A model generated the notes under the pieces. That model was not told the origin of the DNA. It saw only the letters and a program-made list of their open reading frames with translations, and did no database searches. Shown in pieces: positions 1-11,046 of a stretch of 64,000 nt of DNA. Source of the DNA: Leucocoprinus leucothites (lineage: Eukaryota > Basidiomycota > Agaricomycetes > Agaricales > Agaricaceae); the NCBI GenBank assembly GCA_013368445.1, contig JAACJO010000008.1:1302001-1366000 (forward strand). Reading direction: 5' to 3'. A program made the translations under genes and the position numbers. Positions within the stretch are counted from its first letter, which is position 1; each line of letters starts with the position of its first letter.

Positions 1-1791
1 GACGCCCTGGCGTCAAATGCATTCATAACAGCATTGACCTTGACTCACCCATTCCAATACATGGAGCAACAAAAGTATGAGCATATTGAACCGTAAACCC
101 ATCTGGTAATGTGTGGTAAATAGAGTCCTCAAGCTTGGACAATTGCCATTGCTTACAACTATAATCGAATCAGCATTTCACCTTGCCACTGAGAGATTGG
201 GATGGCGAGACAAAGAAACGCACATTAAAAGGCCAACAGGAACAGTGAGTGCGCCCGTCCAGATTCCTTGTAATCGAACTTCAACGGGAGCAGCTTTCCC
301 TTGGCTAAGAGCTCGGCGTCGTGCTCGCTGCATCATCAGATCTGTAACGGGTCCAGAGCACAGTTCGCCGATTGTCCTGCATCCATGCTTGCTCAGGTGG
401 TCTCGCAAATTGATTTAAGGTAGGAACTCACGCTCCGACGAGAAGGCTAATACCGTTTGCAAGTCTGAATTTACGGGTGAGTGTTTGTTATTGAGAAGCG
501 TAAAATACTGCACCCGTTTTGGACTGTGTCGAAGTTGTAGATCCTTGTGAAAAGTGTAGCCAATGTTAAAGCTGGCTCGATAGATGCAAAGCCATAGATG
601 ACGCCGCTGAAATCGGATGAGGCTCCCGTTTTTAGCGAAAGTATTGAGACCTACTAAAATATCGCAGGGAACGCGACAGACGGGTACTTCATCATACTCA
701 AAGGCTTTACAACAAAATCCCTTCTTCTCAAATGGCGTTCTGCTGAGATGTCCCAAAACCCTAACCGACGGATATAGGTCCGGACTGCCAGGGGAGGCGC
801 ATGATAAACTTCTCCTCCTCTGAGAAGCTCTTGAATGTCAGTCCCATCAAGGTCGTCATTCTTGGATATGTTGGTGAGAATTTCATCATATGAACCGAGA
901 GGTCGGGTGTAGAGCGTCTCAGGAAGGAAGAAGAGACATATGACAAGCATGGCACCTGTTTTCGGGTATAAATAACATAAGCAATAGGTACACTAAGATG
1001 AGTTGGTATATTTACCATTGAGCATCGCACCAGTCCAGAAACACCATCGCCAGCCATGGCTTCGAGCGACGTAACCACCAATCTGAATTAGAAGTGAGTA
1101 TGTTGTGCTAACCTGAATACAAGCATCCACTTACTATGGGGGCCAAATGCGCCCCGTTCGTCGACATCACTGTATACAGTCCCATTGCTTTGCCTCGTTG
1201 ATGCATATAGCACATATCAGAAATCGTCCCAGCACCTAAAACTGCTGCCGTGGCAGCACCCGAGCCGTTGAAAGCGCGGGCGACAATTAACGTTCCATAG
1301 GATTTGGCGACTGCAGATCCTATGGCACTAACAAAGCCAATCAACAAAGTGAAAAGATATATGGGTCGCCTGCCATAGACATTCGCGAATGGGACGAAAA
1401 GTATTGGTCCGATGGCACTTGTGCCGATTGCTATGGTAGTTTGATAGGTGGCGGTAACGTGAGCAATACCAAATTCTTCCGCAAGTGGAACCACGGCTGG
1501 ATTCACAATTGCGACATTAAGTGTCGCCAGAGCAGCAAGAATAGATACTTGGAAGAGAATTAGCCATTTCAACCACTTTTACTCTAGTTAGTTGAAATTG
1601 TGAATGTGACCTAAGTATGACTTGCATTAGGGTAGTTGAGTGGATCCGTCTCTGAAGCATTAGGTTGTGGTACCAATGGTAGCCCAGTGTCATCGAGTTT
1701 AATCACAGTTGGTGCCGCAGAGTTTTCTCTCTGTACTGGAGATCGAGACTTCTCTTCCAAACCGGTTTTCTCTGAGGACGAGGGTTGCATG
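1..1791 (-). CDS. MFS transporter, DHA1/polyamine-type, 3' end cut by window edge
   Basis: This encodes a 12-helix-type major facilitator, probably a plasma-membrane drug/proton antiporter of the DHA1 class; the substrate cannot be read. The ATG at 1791 opens a hydrophilic N-terminus ending in DPLNYPN, and the next exon continues WLKWLILFQ, the usual entry into helix 1. A loop motif NVYGRRP follows helix 2. Later exons include FSGVIYGFASIEPALTL, the cytoplasmic segment GELCSGPVTDLMM, and CKQWQLS leading to VAPCIGMG, all familiar in this class. At least seven exons are visible. The first intron (1576-1625) is GC-AG rather than GT-AG. The last visible intron opens just left of base 50, so the C-terminal helices lie outside the window. 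The gene is divergent from glucosidase II with about 300 bp between the starts. Confidence 0.88.
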
Positions 1792-2089
1792 ATAGAGGGG
1801 CATTAGAGCACCGGCGTTGCAAAATAACATATTTATACTATTCAGAAGAAGCCTCTCACGAGGCCTCTGTTATGCTCTGTGGGATTTCAAAACGTCCAAC
1901 TTAGGTGGTGAAGAGGAGTAGTGGAGAGAAAATAGAAGCAAAACCGAGGGAACGGGCCGGATATATTTATTTTAGAGGTTATTGCCAAATAAGAGACCAC
2001 GTGAGCGCCAACACAATCACTTCGCCATTGACGTGTAAGTACAGAAATTAGACTCATCTCATCCTCTTAGTCTGGTGTATATTCCTCCG
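1792..2089. promoter_or_regulatory. Bidirectional promoter between MFS transporter and glucosidase II
   Basis: This 298-bp gap separates two divergent start codons. It holds an AT-rich TATATTTATTTTA stretch near 1960-1975, a CACGTG E-box-like palindrome near 1997, and an ATATTTATACTATT stretch near 1830-1845 close to the MFS start. No factor binding is demonstrated; these are visible motifs only. Confidence 0.4.
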
Positions 2090-5000
2090 ATGCGGCTGTG
2101 GACGCTGCTTGGGCTAGTAACCCTTCTGCTTGCAGAGGACACCTTTGCATTCAAAGCTCATGACTTCAAAACATGCTCCCAGTCGGGTTTCTGTCGACGA
2201 GGTCGAGCATTAGCTGCACGTGCGAGGGAATCCAAGGATATTTGGAAGTCTCCCTACTCCGTGCTGGTTGATTCTGTTACTATTAACCCCACAGAAGCCA
2301 CTTTCTCAGCCCGGGTCAAATCCTCTCTTTATCCTGATATCAAATTCGGCCTGGAGCTTCGTGTTCACGAGGATGGCGTCGTGCGGGTCCGTATGGACGA
2401 ACTTGATGGCCTTAGAAAGCGTTATGATGAAGCGGCTTCTTGGGCATTAATTGCTGAGCCCAAAACCAGTAATGATATTCGATGGACCCCTGGGAAGAAG
2501 GACATTCGCGCCGTGTACGGGGAGAAGAAGGATTTCGAGATTGTGGTTTCCTATGAACCACTCCGAGTTGCTCTCTCGAGGAATGGCAAAGAACAAGTCG
2601 TTTTGAATGGCCAAGGACTGTTACACATGGAGCACTTCCGTAACAAGCCTCAGCCAGAGGAGAAAACAGAGGAGAAAACAGAGGAGCCCAAAGTGGAAGG
2701 CGGCGAGGAAGGAGCACAGGAAGTGTTGAAGCAGGAGAATCCTCGCGCCTGGTTTGAGGGTGAAAATGAGGACGCTTATTGGGAAGAGTCGTTCTCATCG
2801 TGGACTGACTCGAAGCCAAAAGGTGCATCCTCCCCACTTTTTTTCGCGAACTCAACTCAAGATATTGACCTTAGGGCCCGAGTCACTGTCACTCGACATT
2901 ACTTTCCCCAGCCATGGTACGGTATACGGTATCCCGCAACATGCCACGCGTCTTGCACTTCCCACAACGACCGGAGAAGGTGCTTCCTTCTCTGATCCAT
3001 ACCGTCTCTATAACGCCGATGTCTTCGAATACTTGGCCTCTTCACCCGTATCCCTCTATGGTTCTATCCCTGTTATGCATGCTCACTCCACTGACTCGAC
3101 CGTTGGAATTTTCAATGCCGTCGGGTCAGAGGCCTGGATTGATGTTTCCCATGCCTCCGAGAAGTCAACGGAGACTCACTGGATCTCCGAATCCGGCATC
3201 CTTGATCTCTTCCTCCTACCTGGCCCTACTCCAGAAGACATCTTCAAGCAATACACTAGGTTAACAGGAACGCCTGTCATTCCACCCCACTGGTCCTTAG
3301 GTTATCATCAATGCCGATGGAACTATATCAATTCGGACGATATTCGTACTGTGCAGAAGCGATTCGACGAGGATGATATTCCGTTTGATGTCTTGTGGCT
3401 GGACATCGAGTATGCGGAGGAGCATAAATACTTCATTTGGGACCAGAAGACATTCCCTGACCCTGTTGAAATGGTTAATGATGTTTCGGCCCTTGGTCGT
3501 AAGGTGAGTTGTCTAGCTGCTTGCGATTTACTCGACTCAATGGTCTTCCAGATGGTGGTCATCGTCGACCCTCACGTCAAGCGTACTTCGAACTACCCAG
3601 TCTACAAAGAGGCCTCTGACAAGACTCTTCTCATCAAATCAAAGAACGGTGAGGGAGAATACGAAGGCTGGTGCTGGTCTGGCAGCAGCTCTTGGATCGA
3701 TTTCTTCAACCCTGGCGCTTGGGAGTGGTGGAAGTCTCTGTTCAAGACCTATAAGCTTTCTAACGGTGGCTGGTCGTGGATTCAAAGCACTGAGGACGTC
3801 CACATCTGGAATGATATGAACGAGGTATGTCCTGATGCCCTATCAATTCTATTTCAACTAAATAACATTACTAGCCTTCGATTTTCAATGGACCCGAAAT
3901 CACTATGCCCAAGGACTCGATCCATTACAATGACTGGGAACATCGTGATGTCCACAACATTAACGGAATGCTCTTCGTAAGCAGTGATAGTCTGCTCTCG
4001 CACCAGCTAAATCATTGATCATCTGTTCTTCAGTCCAACCACACCTGGCAAGCCGTCCATGAGCGCTCCAACCCGCCCAAACGTCCTTTTGTCCTCACCC
4101 GCTCGTTCTATGCCGGCTCCCAACGTTTCGGCGCCATGTGGACCGGAGACAACCTCGGAACATGGGAGCACATGACGGTTGGTATCAAGATGGTTCTGGC
4201 AAACAGCATTGCCGGCATGAGTTTCGCCGGATGTAAGTGGCTGTCTCTCGCGGTAGTGCCAGTCTTCCTAAACAATGTCAACTTTCACAGCCGACGTTGG
4301 CGGTTTCTTCGGTAACCCTGAGCCCGAAATGCTTGTGCGTTGGTACCAAGTCGGAGCATTTGGACCCTTTTTCCGTGCACATGCTCACATTGACACCAAA
4401 CGTCGCGAGCCCTTCTTGCTTGATGAGCCATACAAGTCGTATATTCGGGACATTCTTCGCCTGAGGTACAGCCTCCTCCCTGTCTGGTACACCCAATTCC
4501 GTGAAACTACTGTCACTGGTCTCCCTATCTCGAGGTGAGTTTACTTGTGATGGTTGGCCTCCACAATTGACCTGATCTCACAATCCACAGACCTCACTAT
4601 GTCGCATTCCCCAAGGACAAGAATGGCTTTGACCTCGATGATCAGTACTTCATCGGTTCCTCTGGCCTTCTTGTGAAGCCTGTCACTGAGAAGGGTGTCA
4701 CTGAAGCGACAGTGTATCTCCCCGCAGAGGACCAGCCTTACTACGATTACTTTGATTTCATCCTCCACCGTTCCACCACCAAGGGCAAGACTATCACCGT
4801 CCCCGCCGAACTTGACCAAATCCCTCTCTTAATCCGCGGTGGATCCATCATCACAACGCGTGAACGTCCACGTCGTGCATCCAGAGCCATGAAGTACGAC
4901 CCCTTCACCTTCCGCATTGCCCTTAGCAAGTCGGGAACTGCCAGTGGCGAGTTGTACCTCGACGATGGTGAATCCTACGATCATGAGAAAGGTCAACTCG

Positions 5001-5371
5001 TTTGGCGTCAATTCACAGCCGACAAAACCGCCAGCAAGAAAGTCAAGAAGCCCTTGCTGAAGATTACAAGTCGGGATATGGCTTCACAGAATCCTGATAG
5101 TGTCGTTGATGGCGTTGCTTTGCAAGGTGCTTATACGCCTAACAACTCTTTCGCGGAGAGTATCAAGGATGTCCGCGTTGAGAGGCTTGTTATTGCGGGG
5201 TTGGAGAAGAAACCGAAGCACGTGAAGGTTGAGGGTGAGAGTGGGGAGTTGGCTTGGGAGTGGCTTGATGGTGTTGCTGCTGGTGATAAGGGAGAGGGTG
5301 GTGCGAGTGTTTTGATTGTCAAAGACCCGAGAGTGTTGATTGTGAAGGATTGGGTAATTGTTATTGAGTAG
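2090..5371 (+). CDS. Glucosidase II catalytic alpha subunit, GH31 family
   Basis: This is the ER glucosidase that trims the inner alpha-1,3-linked glucoses from N-glycans during glycoprotein quality control. Seven exons (introns 2823-2874, 3504-3551, 3825-3874, 3977-4033, 4233-4290, 4535-4590) give about 986 residues, the normal size. The first ATG begins a signal peptide ([15 protein letters not shown]). Family marks in order are the N-terminal beta domain, [23 protein letters not shown], the nucleophile motif WNDMNEPS (Asp, split by an intron before PS), the acid/base aspartate in MWTGDN, and [11 protein letters not shown]. The catalytic set looks complete. A lineage-variable acidic insert near residues 200-225 contains an imperfect [10 protein letters not shown] repeat. 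A beta subunit is expected elsewhere in the genome. Identification is firm; the start is set by the signal peptide, as a GTG 15 bp upstream is not a credible start. Confidence 0.95.
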
Positions 5372-6340
5372 TTGCAGTGGCTGGGTCGTAATTTATGGAA
5401 ATCTCTCAATTTGTCATCTAATTCTGCAAAGAAAACATTCGTAATTGACCTTGGACGTCACATGCAGATGTGAAATTGGCCGATCCAGTCATTAATTACT
5501 GCATAGTCCGGCGGTGATTCCATACGGCTTGCATCTGCTCTTCACTTTGCCTGGACTACACCCAATCCTGTCCATTCGAATTCTTCCGTTCCAACATACT
5601 TATGTCCTCATGTTGCATGAACAGACTACTGAGGATATCTATACACTGGTAAGTATGAAATGCTTAAAAATCCTTCTACTACCCCGCCAAGTTTGTCTGG
5701 TCAATACTCATATCAAGACTACTTTTCAAGTACCAAAGTCCATTCTCCTCGGGAGAATCTTCCGAAGCTCGAACAAGGCCATCATCACCGATTTCCTACT
5801 ATTAACCCTAAGCATGGGAGCGAGGGATCGGACGGAGAGCATTCATGAGTAATAGCATATACAAATTTCACTACGTACTAGGGGGACAAGTGGCCGGCAC
5901 AGATAGATAATCTGGCGCTACGAAAATATACTAAAGGCGTATTCGAGTATTTATGATGAGAGTGCCCAAAAAAGCAGCAGAAAACACAGGAAATGAAAGA
6001 GAGGATGTAAGAAAGAGAGGGAAAACACGAGGGGTGTTAATGAAAAACTGCTTCGAGAAGTAGATATATGCATGTAATTTTGGAACTTTTGAACAAGAAA
6101 ACTGAAAGTGACTAATCTACTAAAACCACTGAAAATTTGCACTCGGTGATGAAAGGACATTGTTCAAAGTGACAAGAGGAAAAAGAATTACCAGGTATAA
6201 ACATGGAAGGAGAGGAATAAAATGGATATTTTACAGCAACGAGGGAAGAAAGAGTACACCAAAACAACCATCCAAGAAGAAAAAGTCACGTTTGAAGAGG
6301 AGGAAAAATCATGAAGTCATCGGAAAATGGGCGCCTGTCA
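5372..6340. other. Intergenic, A-rich stretch
   Basis: This lies between the convergent 3' ends of glucosidase II and the next minus-strand gene. It probably holds both 3' UTRs. From about 5940 to 6310 the plus strand is strongly purine-rich (runs of GAAAGA and AAGAAAAAG). No reading frame here has family motifs. Confidence 0.5.
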
Positions 6341-8314
6341 TTAACGAGTCGCCCCGGTTACTGTGTTCGCTCCAACAGGTGCCATGTTCATACTGTTTCT
6401 CATCACATGCATCTGTTGCATGATCCTCAAGTGCATCAGGGTAGAGTATTGCACTGTCTGTACGGGGACTTGCACGGGGAATTGCATTCCTACACGTGGG
6501 GTACCCATCGCCACTGTCGCTGGCATACTTGGCATCCGCATAGGTACAGGTGCTCCCATACCCATCGATACACCAGGGACAGGAAGCGGGTAGCCAACGA
6601 GAGGGTATGGCAGCCCCGAAGCTGTGTTTGCGAGATAACCTTGAGGATAGCGAGCACCGTTGGTGGCTTTGGAATATGCCTGAGAGTAGGTCGGCGTCTG
6701 GGCACGAGCTGCGGTACCTTGAGCGGCGTGACCATGGGGAGTTGGGTATGCATACTCTGCTCCAGGGGTACCCGTAGTAGCTGGTGGCACACCTGCCGCC
6801 CGGCGTTGGAAGGCAGGAGAGGAGACACGGGAGCTCACGGTTTGATACGATTGGTTCGACCTCTCAAACCAGTCGACTTCTTCGGCACCGGTCGTTGAAG
6901 CATCTTCCACAGGTTCGGGCGATTCAACCAGTCTTTCGGAACCGATAAGGGTTGGTGGAGTAGATGCGGACAATGAGCGCGCTGCTGCTAAACTCGCCAC
7001 TGCATTAGCGTTGGATGTCAACGAGTCAGTTCGCCTCCTAAGCGTCATGAGCAGCTCTTTTGATCTCGTCCTCTTTGTCTCGGGATCAACTGCAGACGAA
7101 ACTGGTGGAATAGTCCAGCCTTCAGCATTGTCGGTCCATCCAACAATGCCAGTACCATCATGGTGCTGGAAGTCCTCTTCAGTGAGCGGTGGGGTAGTAG
7201 AGCATGCACTTGATCCATCAGAAACGGTCAACCTCGACTTGAGGTAGGCCAGGCTGCCAACACCGAAATCAGACATAGTAGGACTTGAGTTCTGGCTGAC
7301 AGGCGACGTCCGCTCTCCATCTTGCTGATATTGAGACCGTAGCTGGTCAACGATAGCGCGCGTTCGCGAAATACGAGTTGGGCGTCGGCGCTGATTAGTG
7401 GGATCGAATAAGAATGGTGGCAAAAAGCCACTAGATGGTCGTTCACTGCCTGCCACAGAGCTGCCGTCACTACTACTTGTCGTACGACATCGCGTATCAG
7501 GGCTATTAACGTATTCCTGACGCTCTGGTTTATTGGGGGTTGGTGGAACGGAAGGATCGAGAGACGGGAAGGAAAATGAGACAAGATGGTCGGAGTCAAA
7601 CGAGGATGAACTACATGATGATGAGGAAAATGTTGAAGTGGGTGAGCCTATAGGCACAAAGGATGACGCTGAGGGGTTCAGCTGGAAAGGTTTGGGCGTG
7701 GACGGTTGGGAAAAGTAGTCGCTATTGTTGGGCACCGCGAATAACTTTTGAGAGACTTGCTTAGCGGATCTGGGGTTCTCTCTCGCCTCTATTAAGAGGT
7801 TTTTCAACGATATTCCTCCAAGGAGGTCGTCGACGAGCTCGCCCCACTGCTTTTTTCGCGATTGAACGTCTACTTCCGATACACCGCCAGGCAATTTCTC
7901 TCCTTTTCCTGGATTTTCCAGACTGAGGTCTGGCCAAGGCGAATAGTCAAAGCCGACAGCCTGCTCATAAATCCTTAATACATCGCGCACGTTTTTCACT
8001 CCGATCAGCTCCTCGTTCAAGGCATCATCTTCTGCGATCCTGCGCGTCGAGGTCAAGTGACAATCGTTCGGCGTGTGTAGGGGCTCATCCACGTCCCCAT
8101 AGTCATCAAAGGATCGGTGTGCTTGCTCCTTGTACAAAGAAAAGTGGTAATGAGGCGGCTTTGCAAAAATGACATTCCGAGATGCCTTTTCCGGTTCGTA
8201 CGACCATGACACGGAACCGAAAGATGTGCGCCACCATTTGGTCGAGATAATTTGCCACTCTTCCTCTACTGCGGGCACAGGCTCATCTCGAATGTGGCTC
8301 CGTTGGGAGATCAT
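6341..8314 (-). CDS. Uncharacterised Ser/Pro-rich protein with conserved N-terminal block
   Basis: A single long exon encodes about 657 residues. I do not recognise the family. The first 60 residues look folded, with an aromatic-rich stretch containing WQIISTKWWRTSFGSVSWSY. A second ordered block of about 100 residues contains LRIYEQAVGFDYSPWPDLSL and a helix ending LVDDLLGGISLKNLL. The remainder is low complexity: a serine run (FSSSSCSSSSFDS), Pro/Thr/Ser-rich linkers with many SP and TP sites, and a C-terminal tail rich in Met, Pro, Val and Gln. There is no signal peptide or membrane segment, so it is probably a cytoplasmic or nuclear scaffold or regulator (inference). The frame is open upstream of the ATG at 8314 only to a TTTTACAG acceptor at about 8348, so a 5' intron, probably in the UTR, is likely and the start is uncertain. 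Confidence 0.7.
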   Translation of the reverse strand: MISQRSHIRDEPVPAVEEEWQIISTKWWRTSFGSVSWSYEPEKASRNVIFAKPPHYHFSLYKEQAHRSFDDYGDVDEPLHTPNDCHLTSTRRIAEDDALNEELIGVKNVRDVLRIYEQAVGFDYSPWPDLSLENPGKGEKLPGGVSEVDVQSRKKQWGELVDDLLGGISLKNLLIEARENPRSAKQVSQKLFAVPNNSDYFSQPSTPKPFQLNPSASSFVPIGSPTSTFSSSSCSSSSFDSDHLVSFSFPSLDPSVPPTPNKPERQEYVNSPDTRCRTTSSSDGSSVAGSERPSSGFLPPFLFDPTNQRRRPTRISRTRAIVDQLRSQYQQDGERTSPVSQNSSPTMSDFGVGSLAYLKSRLTVSDGSSACSTTPPLTEEDFQHHDGTGIVGWTDNAEGWTIPPVSSAVDPETKRTRSKELLMTLRRRTDSLTSNANAVASLAAARSLSASTPPTLIGSERLVESPEPVEDASTTGAEEVDWFERSNQSYQTVSSRVSSPAFQRRAAGVPPATTGTPGAEYAYPTPHGHAAQGTAARAQTPTYSQAYSKATNGARYPQGYLANTASGLPYPLVGYPLPVPGVSMGMGAPVPMRMPSMPATVAMGTPRVGMQFPVQVPVQTVQYSTLMHLRIMQQMHVMRNSMNMAPVGANTVTGATR

Positions 8315-9379
8315 TGAGGTTTGAGACAGAGTGTCGACAGATCTGCCTGTAAAAGACCACAAAGCTATAATGATTAGTTTGGGGTGATCTGTGAAGGAAG
8401 AAACGTGGAAATATACTCACAGCAAGACCTGTCTCGACAGAAGACAGCGTAGTCAGTGGAAAGGGCTACAAGAGGGCGAACATGTGTTGAGTGCCTGCCT
8501 GAGCTTGAGAATCCAACAAAGTTCAGTGATGTCCACCCGGGATCACGGGACTACACTATTATTTCCTGCATCAATCTATCAAGTTCTCTTTCATAACAAA
8601 TTACCATAACAGCCTTGTATTTACGCAAAAATAAAGTACTATGTCGCGCACTTCCTGATGTTCTCCTCGCTTAGATCACATTGTCGTGTGCCACGGTCAA
8701 CAGGAGGCAATAGGAACGTACGAGAATTGCTATGAGTCAGAACAAATGCCTCGCGGCTCGGCTATGTGGCACACCTGCACCTCGATGCTTTCGTGCTTAT
8801 TACTCAATAACCGCCCATTCTTGACCTCAACGTTTCTTCACGCCCCCAACATCACATTTGATGCATAGTGTATGGTGATGGGCGCCGCCTTTTGTTTTCT
8901 GCCTTACACAACGCACCACAATTGTGTTAACATCAATGGAACTACTGGGTAGTGATCGGACTCATTTGTTTTGAACTTGACAAAAAGCAATTACTACAGA
9001 GTGTGGAACAGCCGACTATGAGCCAAGTATTAGAGGGCACTAGCTGTCGGAGTACTTCAGCAAATTTAGATCAATGTTACTCTGGAATGCGGTGAAGACG
9101 GATGTTCGACGTCTCTGCTGGGATATTTCACGTAAGGACCACATCGAGCCCCACAGGCTCGAACTGGTATGGAAATGTTTCGAAAATCCATTTTTGTGAT
9201 GAAGGGCCATGCATTCGTGATTGACATGGGCACAAAAAATGCTGTCACTATAGCTGGCAGTGGGATTAGGCAACCAAGGCGCGCTGAATGATAATATGAT
9301 ACATTGATCACCGAGACCTGGGAATCAAAATCCAACACACATGGCCCAGACATTGAGCCAGAACTGTTCTACTTCACCC
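8315..9379. other. Intergenic and 5' UTR
   Basis: The first about 150 bp probably include the 5' UTR and a leader intron (donor GTGAGTATATTTCC on the minus strand near 8415) of the preceding minus-strand gene. The rest shows no frame with recognisable motifs on either strand. Confidence 0.4.
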
Positions 9380-10640
9380 TCACTTCTTTCGTCCTTTCCT
9401 GACGGTTTGCACTCCGGCTCCATTTTTGAGGCATTCGTCGCAATACCATTTCTCTGGAACTGGCTGCTTCAAACCAACACAGCTCAGATGGAACTAAAAT
9501 TGAGAATGAGAGACAGTAAGAGAAGTGTGTCGAACACGAAAAATCACGTACCCATTCGTACGGACAACCATTCTCGTTGTCGCATGCCACCATCTGTCTT
9601 TCTGTCAGAATACGCATATTCTGATAAAAAGACAGTATACTCACGTCACCGTAGCTCTGTTTCTGACAGAAGCAGTAAAGTCTCTCATCTTCAGCATCAT
9701 CTTCAGCGTCCATGTCTTCATCTCCTGCGGCCTCAGGTTCAGATTCTTCAACGGGATGTATCTGTCTCGAAAGTCTCGATCTTTGATGTGTGGCTTGAGA
9801 TACCGCAGCGGCGGATGGAGACGCTGAGCGATGTTTCGTTGGTGAAGGTACCGGTGTAATTTTGATAGAAGCAGACGTATTGATGCGACGCTCTGTGAAA
9901 AGTCAGTACCAGGTTAGAACGACAGGAATATAAGAACATTACTTTTTGTCGCACTTCCACCACTTGTTGCGGTAACTGCACTAGCAACTGGGGTGGCAGA
10001 ACCCTGTCGCGACTCCGAAGGATTGGCAAGGGCGTTCCGTAGACTCTCGCTGATCTGTTGAGCAGGGTTCTTCAAGTCGATACCCAGGGCGGTCCCGGGG
10101 ATAGGCTTGCCTAACGAAGATGTAGTATCCGGGATTTCGCCCTGGAGATGCTTAACCTTGACAATATCTACATCTAGCCGTGCACGAGTCCGCGTAATGA
10201 GGTCAATGAGGTGTTGGGCGAGAGCACATTTATCATTGGAGAGCTCTTGTATCTCTGCATATGATGCTTGTATCCTCGCAGGAAGGCCTACAGTCTTGGG
10301 TGATGGCGCCCGCTGCGCAGCATCGGTTGGCGTTGGTGAGGAGGTGGATCGGATGGAGTGGCGGATATAGCGAGCAGAGTCTTTATCAATTTCCTGTTGC
10401 AATTCTTCAGAGACTAAGTCGAAATTTCATGTGGAGAACACGCCAGGATTACCTTGTACTCTTGCCTCTTTCACCTTGATTTCCTGCAGGAGATGATTAA
10501 CTTCACTTGGCAGGTTATCAAGACCTTGTGATTTGTCAGTGGAATTCGGCCCAAGATTTGTAAGCTGACGACGGACTGTAAATGAATTCAGACGCAATTG
10601 TAGCAGCTTCCTCGAAGTTCTGTGCACTCGCCGAGTTCAT
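9380..10640 (-). CDS. ING-family PHD-finger chromatin protein (Yng/ING type)
   Basis: ING proteins read H3K4me3 as subunits of histone acetyltransferase or deacetylase complexes in the nucleus. Six exons are visible. The N-terminus is a typical ING helical domain: FEEAATIASEFIYSLDNLP, then SEVNHLLQEIKVKEARVQ, with a break before EELQQEIDKD. A variable Ser/Thr/Pro linker with a KRR basic patch and an acidic run (about EEDDAEDE) follows. The C-terminal PHD finger is complete, with C4HC3 ligands in LYCFC, ACDNENGC, FHLSC and WYCDEC, and the ING-typical GLKQPVPEKW between the last ligand pairs. It ends in a basic VRKGRKK tail. Introns split the PHD at QSYGD/MVACD and at CPYEW/FHLSC. It could serve either a NuA4-like or an Rpd3-like complex; the sequence does not decide. 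Confidence 0.92.
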
Positions 10641-11046
10641 GGTGTTCAGCTGGGCGCAAAGCCGATCGTTTTTGGTGGTTTGGAGTAAAGCTGTGGCTAG
10701 CCTGCGAGCTCTCATACTTAGACTCGCATGACTAACGACAAATTCCCACGGATCTCAATGGATTTGGAATCAAATCCAGCTCCTCAAAGACCACACTAAA
10801 GTCTAACCGGCGTGTCGTTGGCATCCCCATTAATTCTTTCATCTGCGCCATAAAACTTCATGTACATAAGTCGGGTTCGAGGAGAGACTAAATTGACTAG
10901 TCGGCCCTTCTGGGACTTCGAAACTCCAGCTCGGCATGGGCCAATGCGCAAAGTCCCTGGCACACTTTTCAATTAGCAGAGTTCTCATAGACGCCTGGCG
11001 CCCGTAAAGTGCTTCACTCTCAACCTGCAACAGCTCCAATTCGCCT
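10641..11046. promoter_or_regulatory. Bidirectional promoter region between ING protein and carboxylesterase
   Basis: About 400 bp separate two divergent starts. No clear TATA box or repeated motif was seen. Overlapping short open frames here carry no family signature. Confidence 0.3.

Noticed and set aside
6311..6898. 195-codon plus-strand frame
   Set aside because: It lies antisense within the repetitive C-terminal coding part of the minus-strand Ser/Pro-rich gene. It has no motif and no start context, and is the shadow of that biased sequence.
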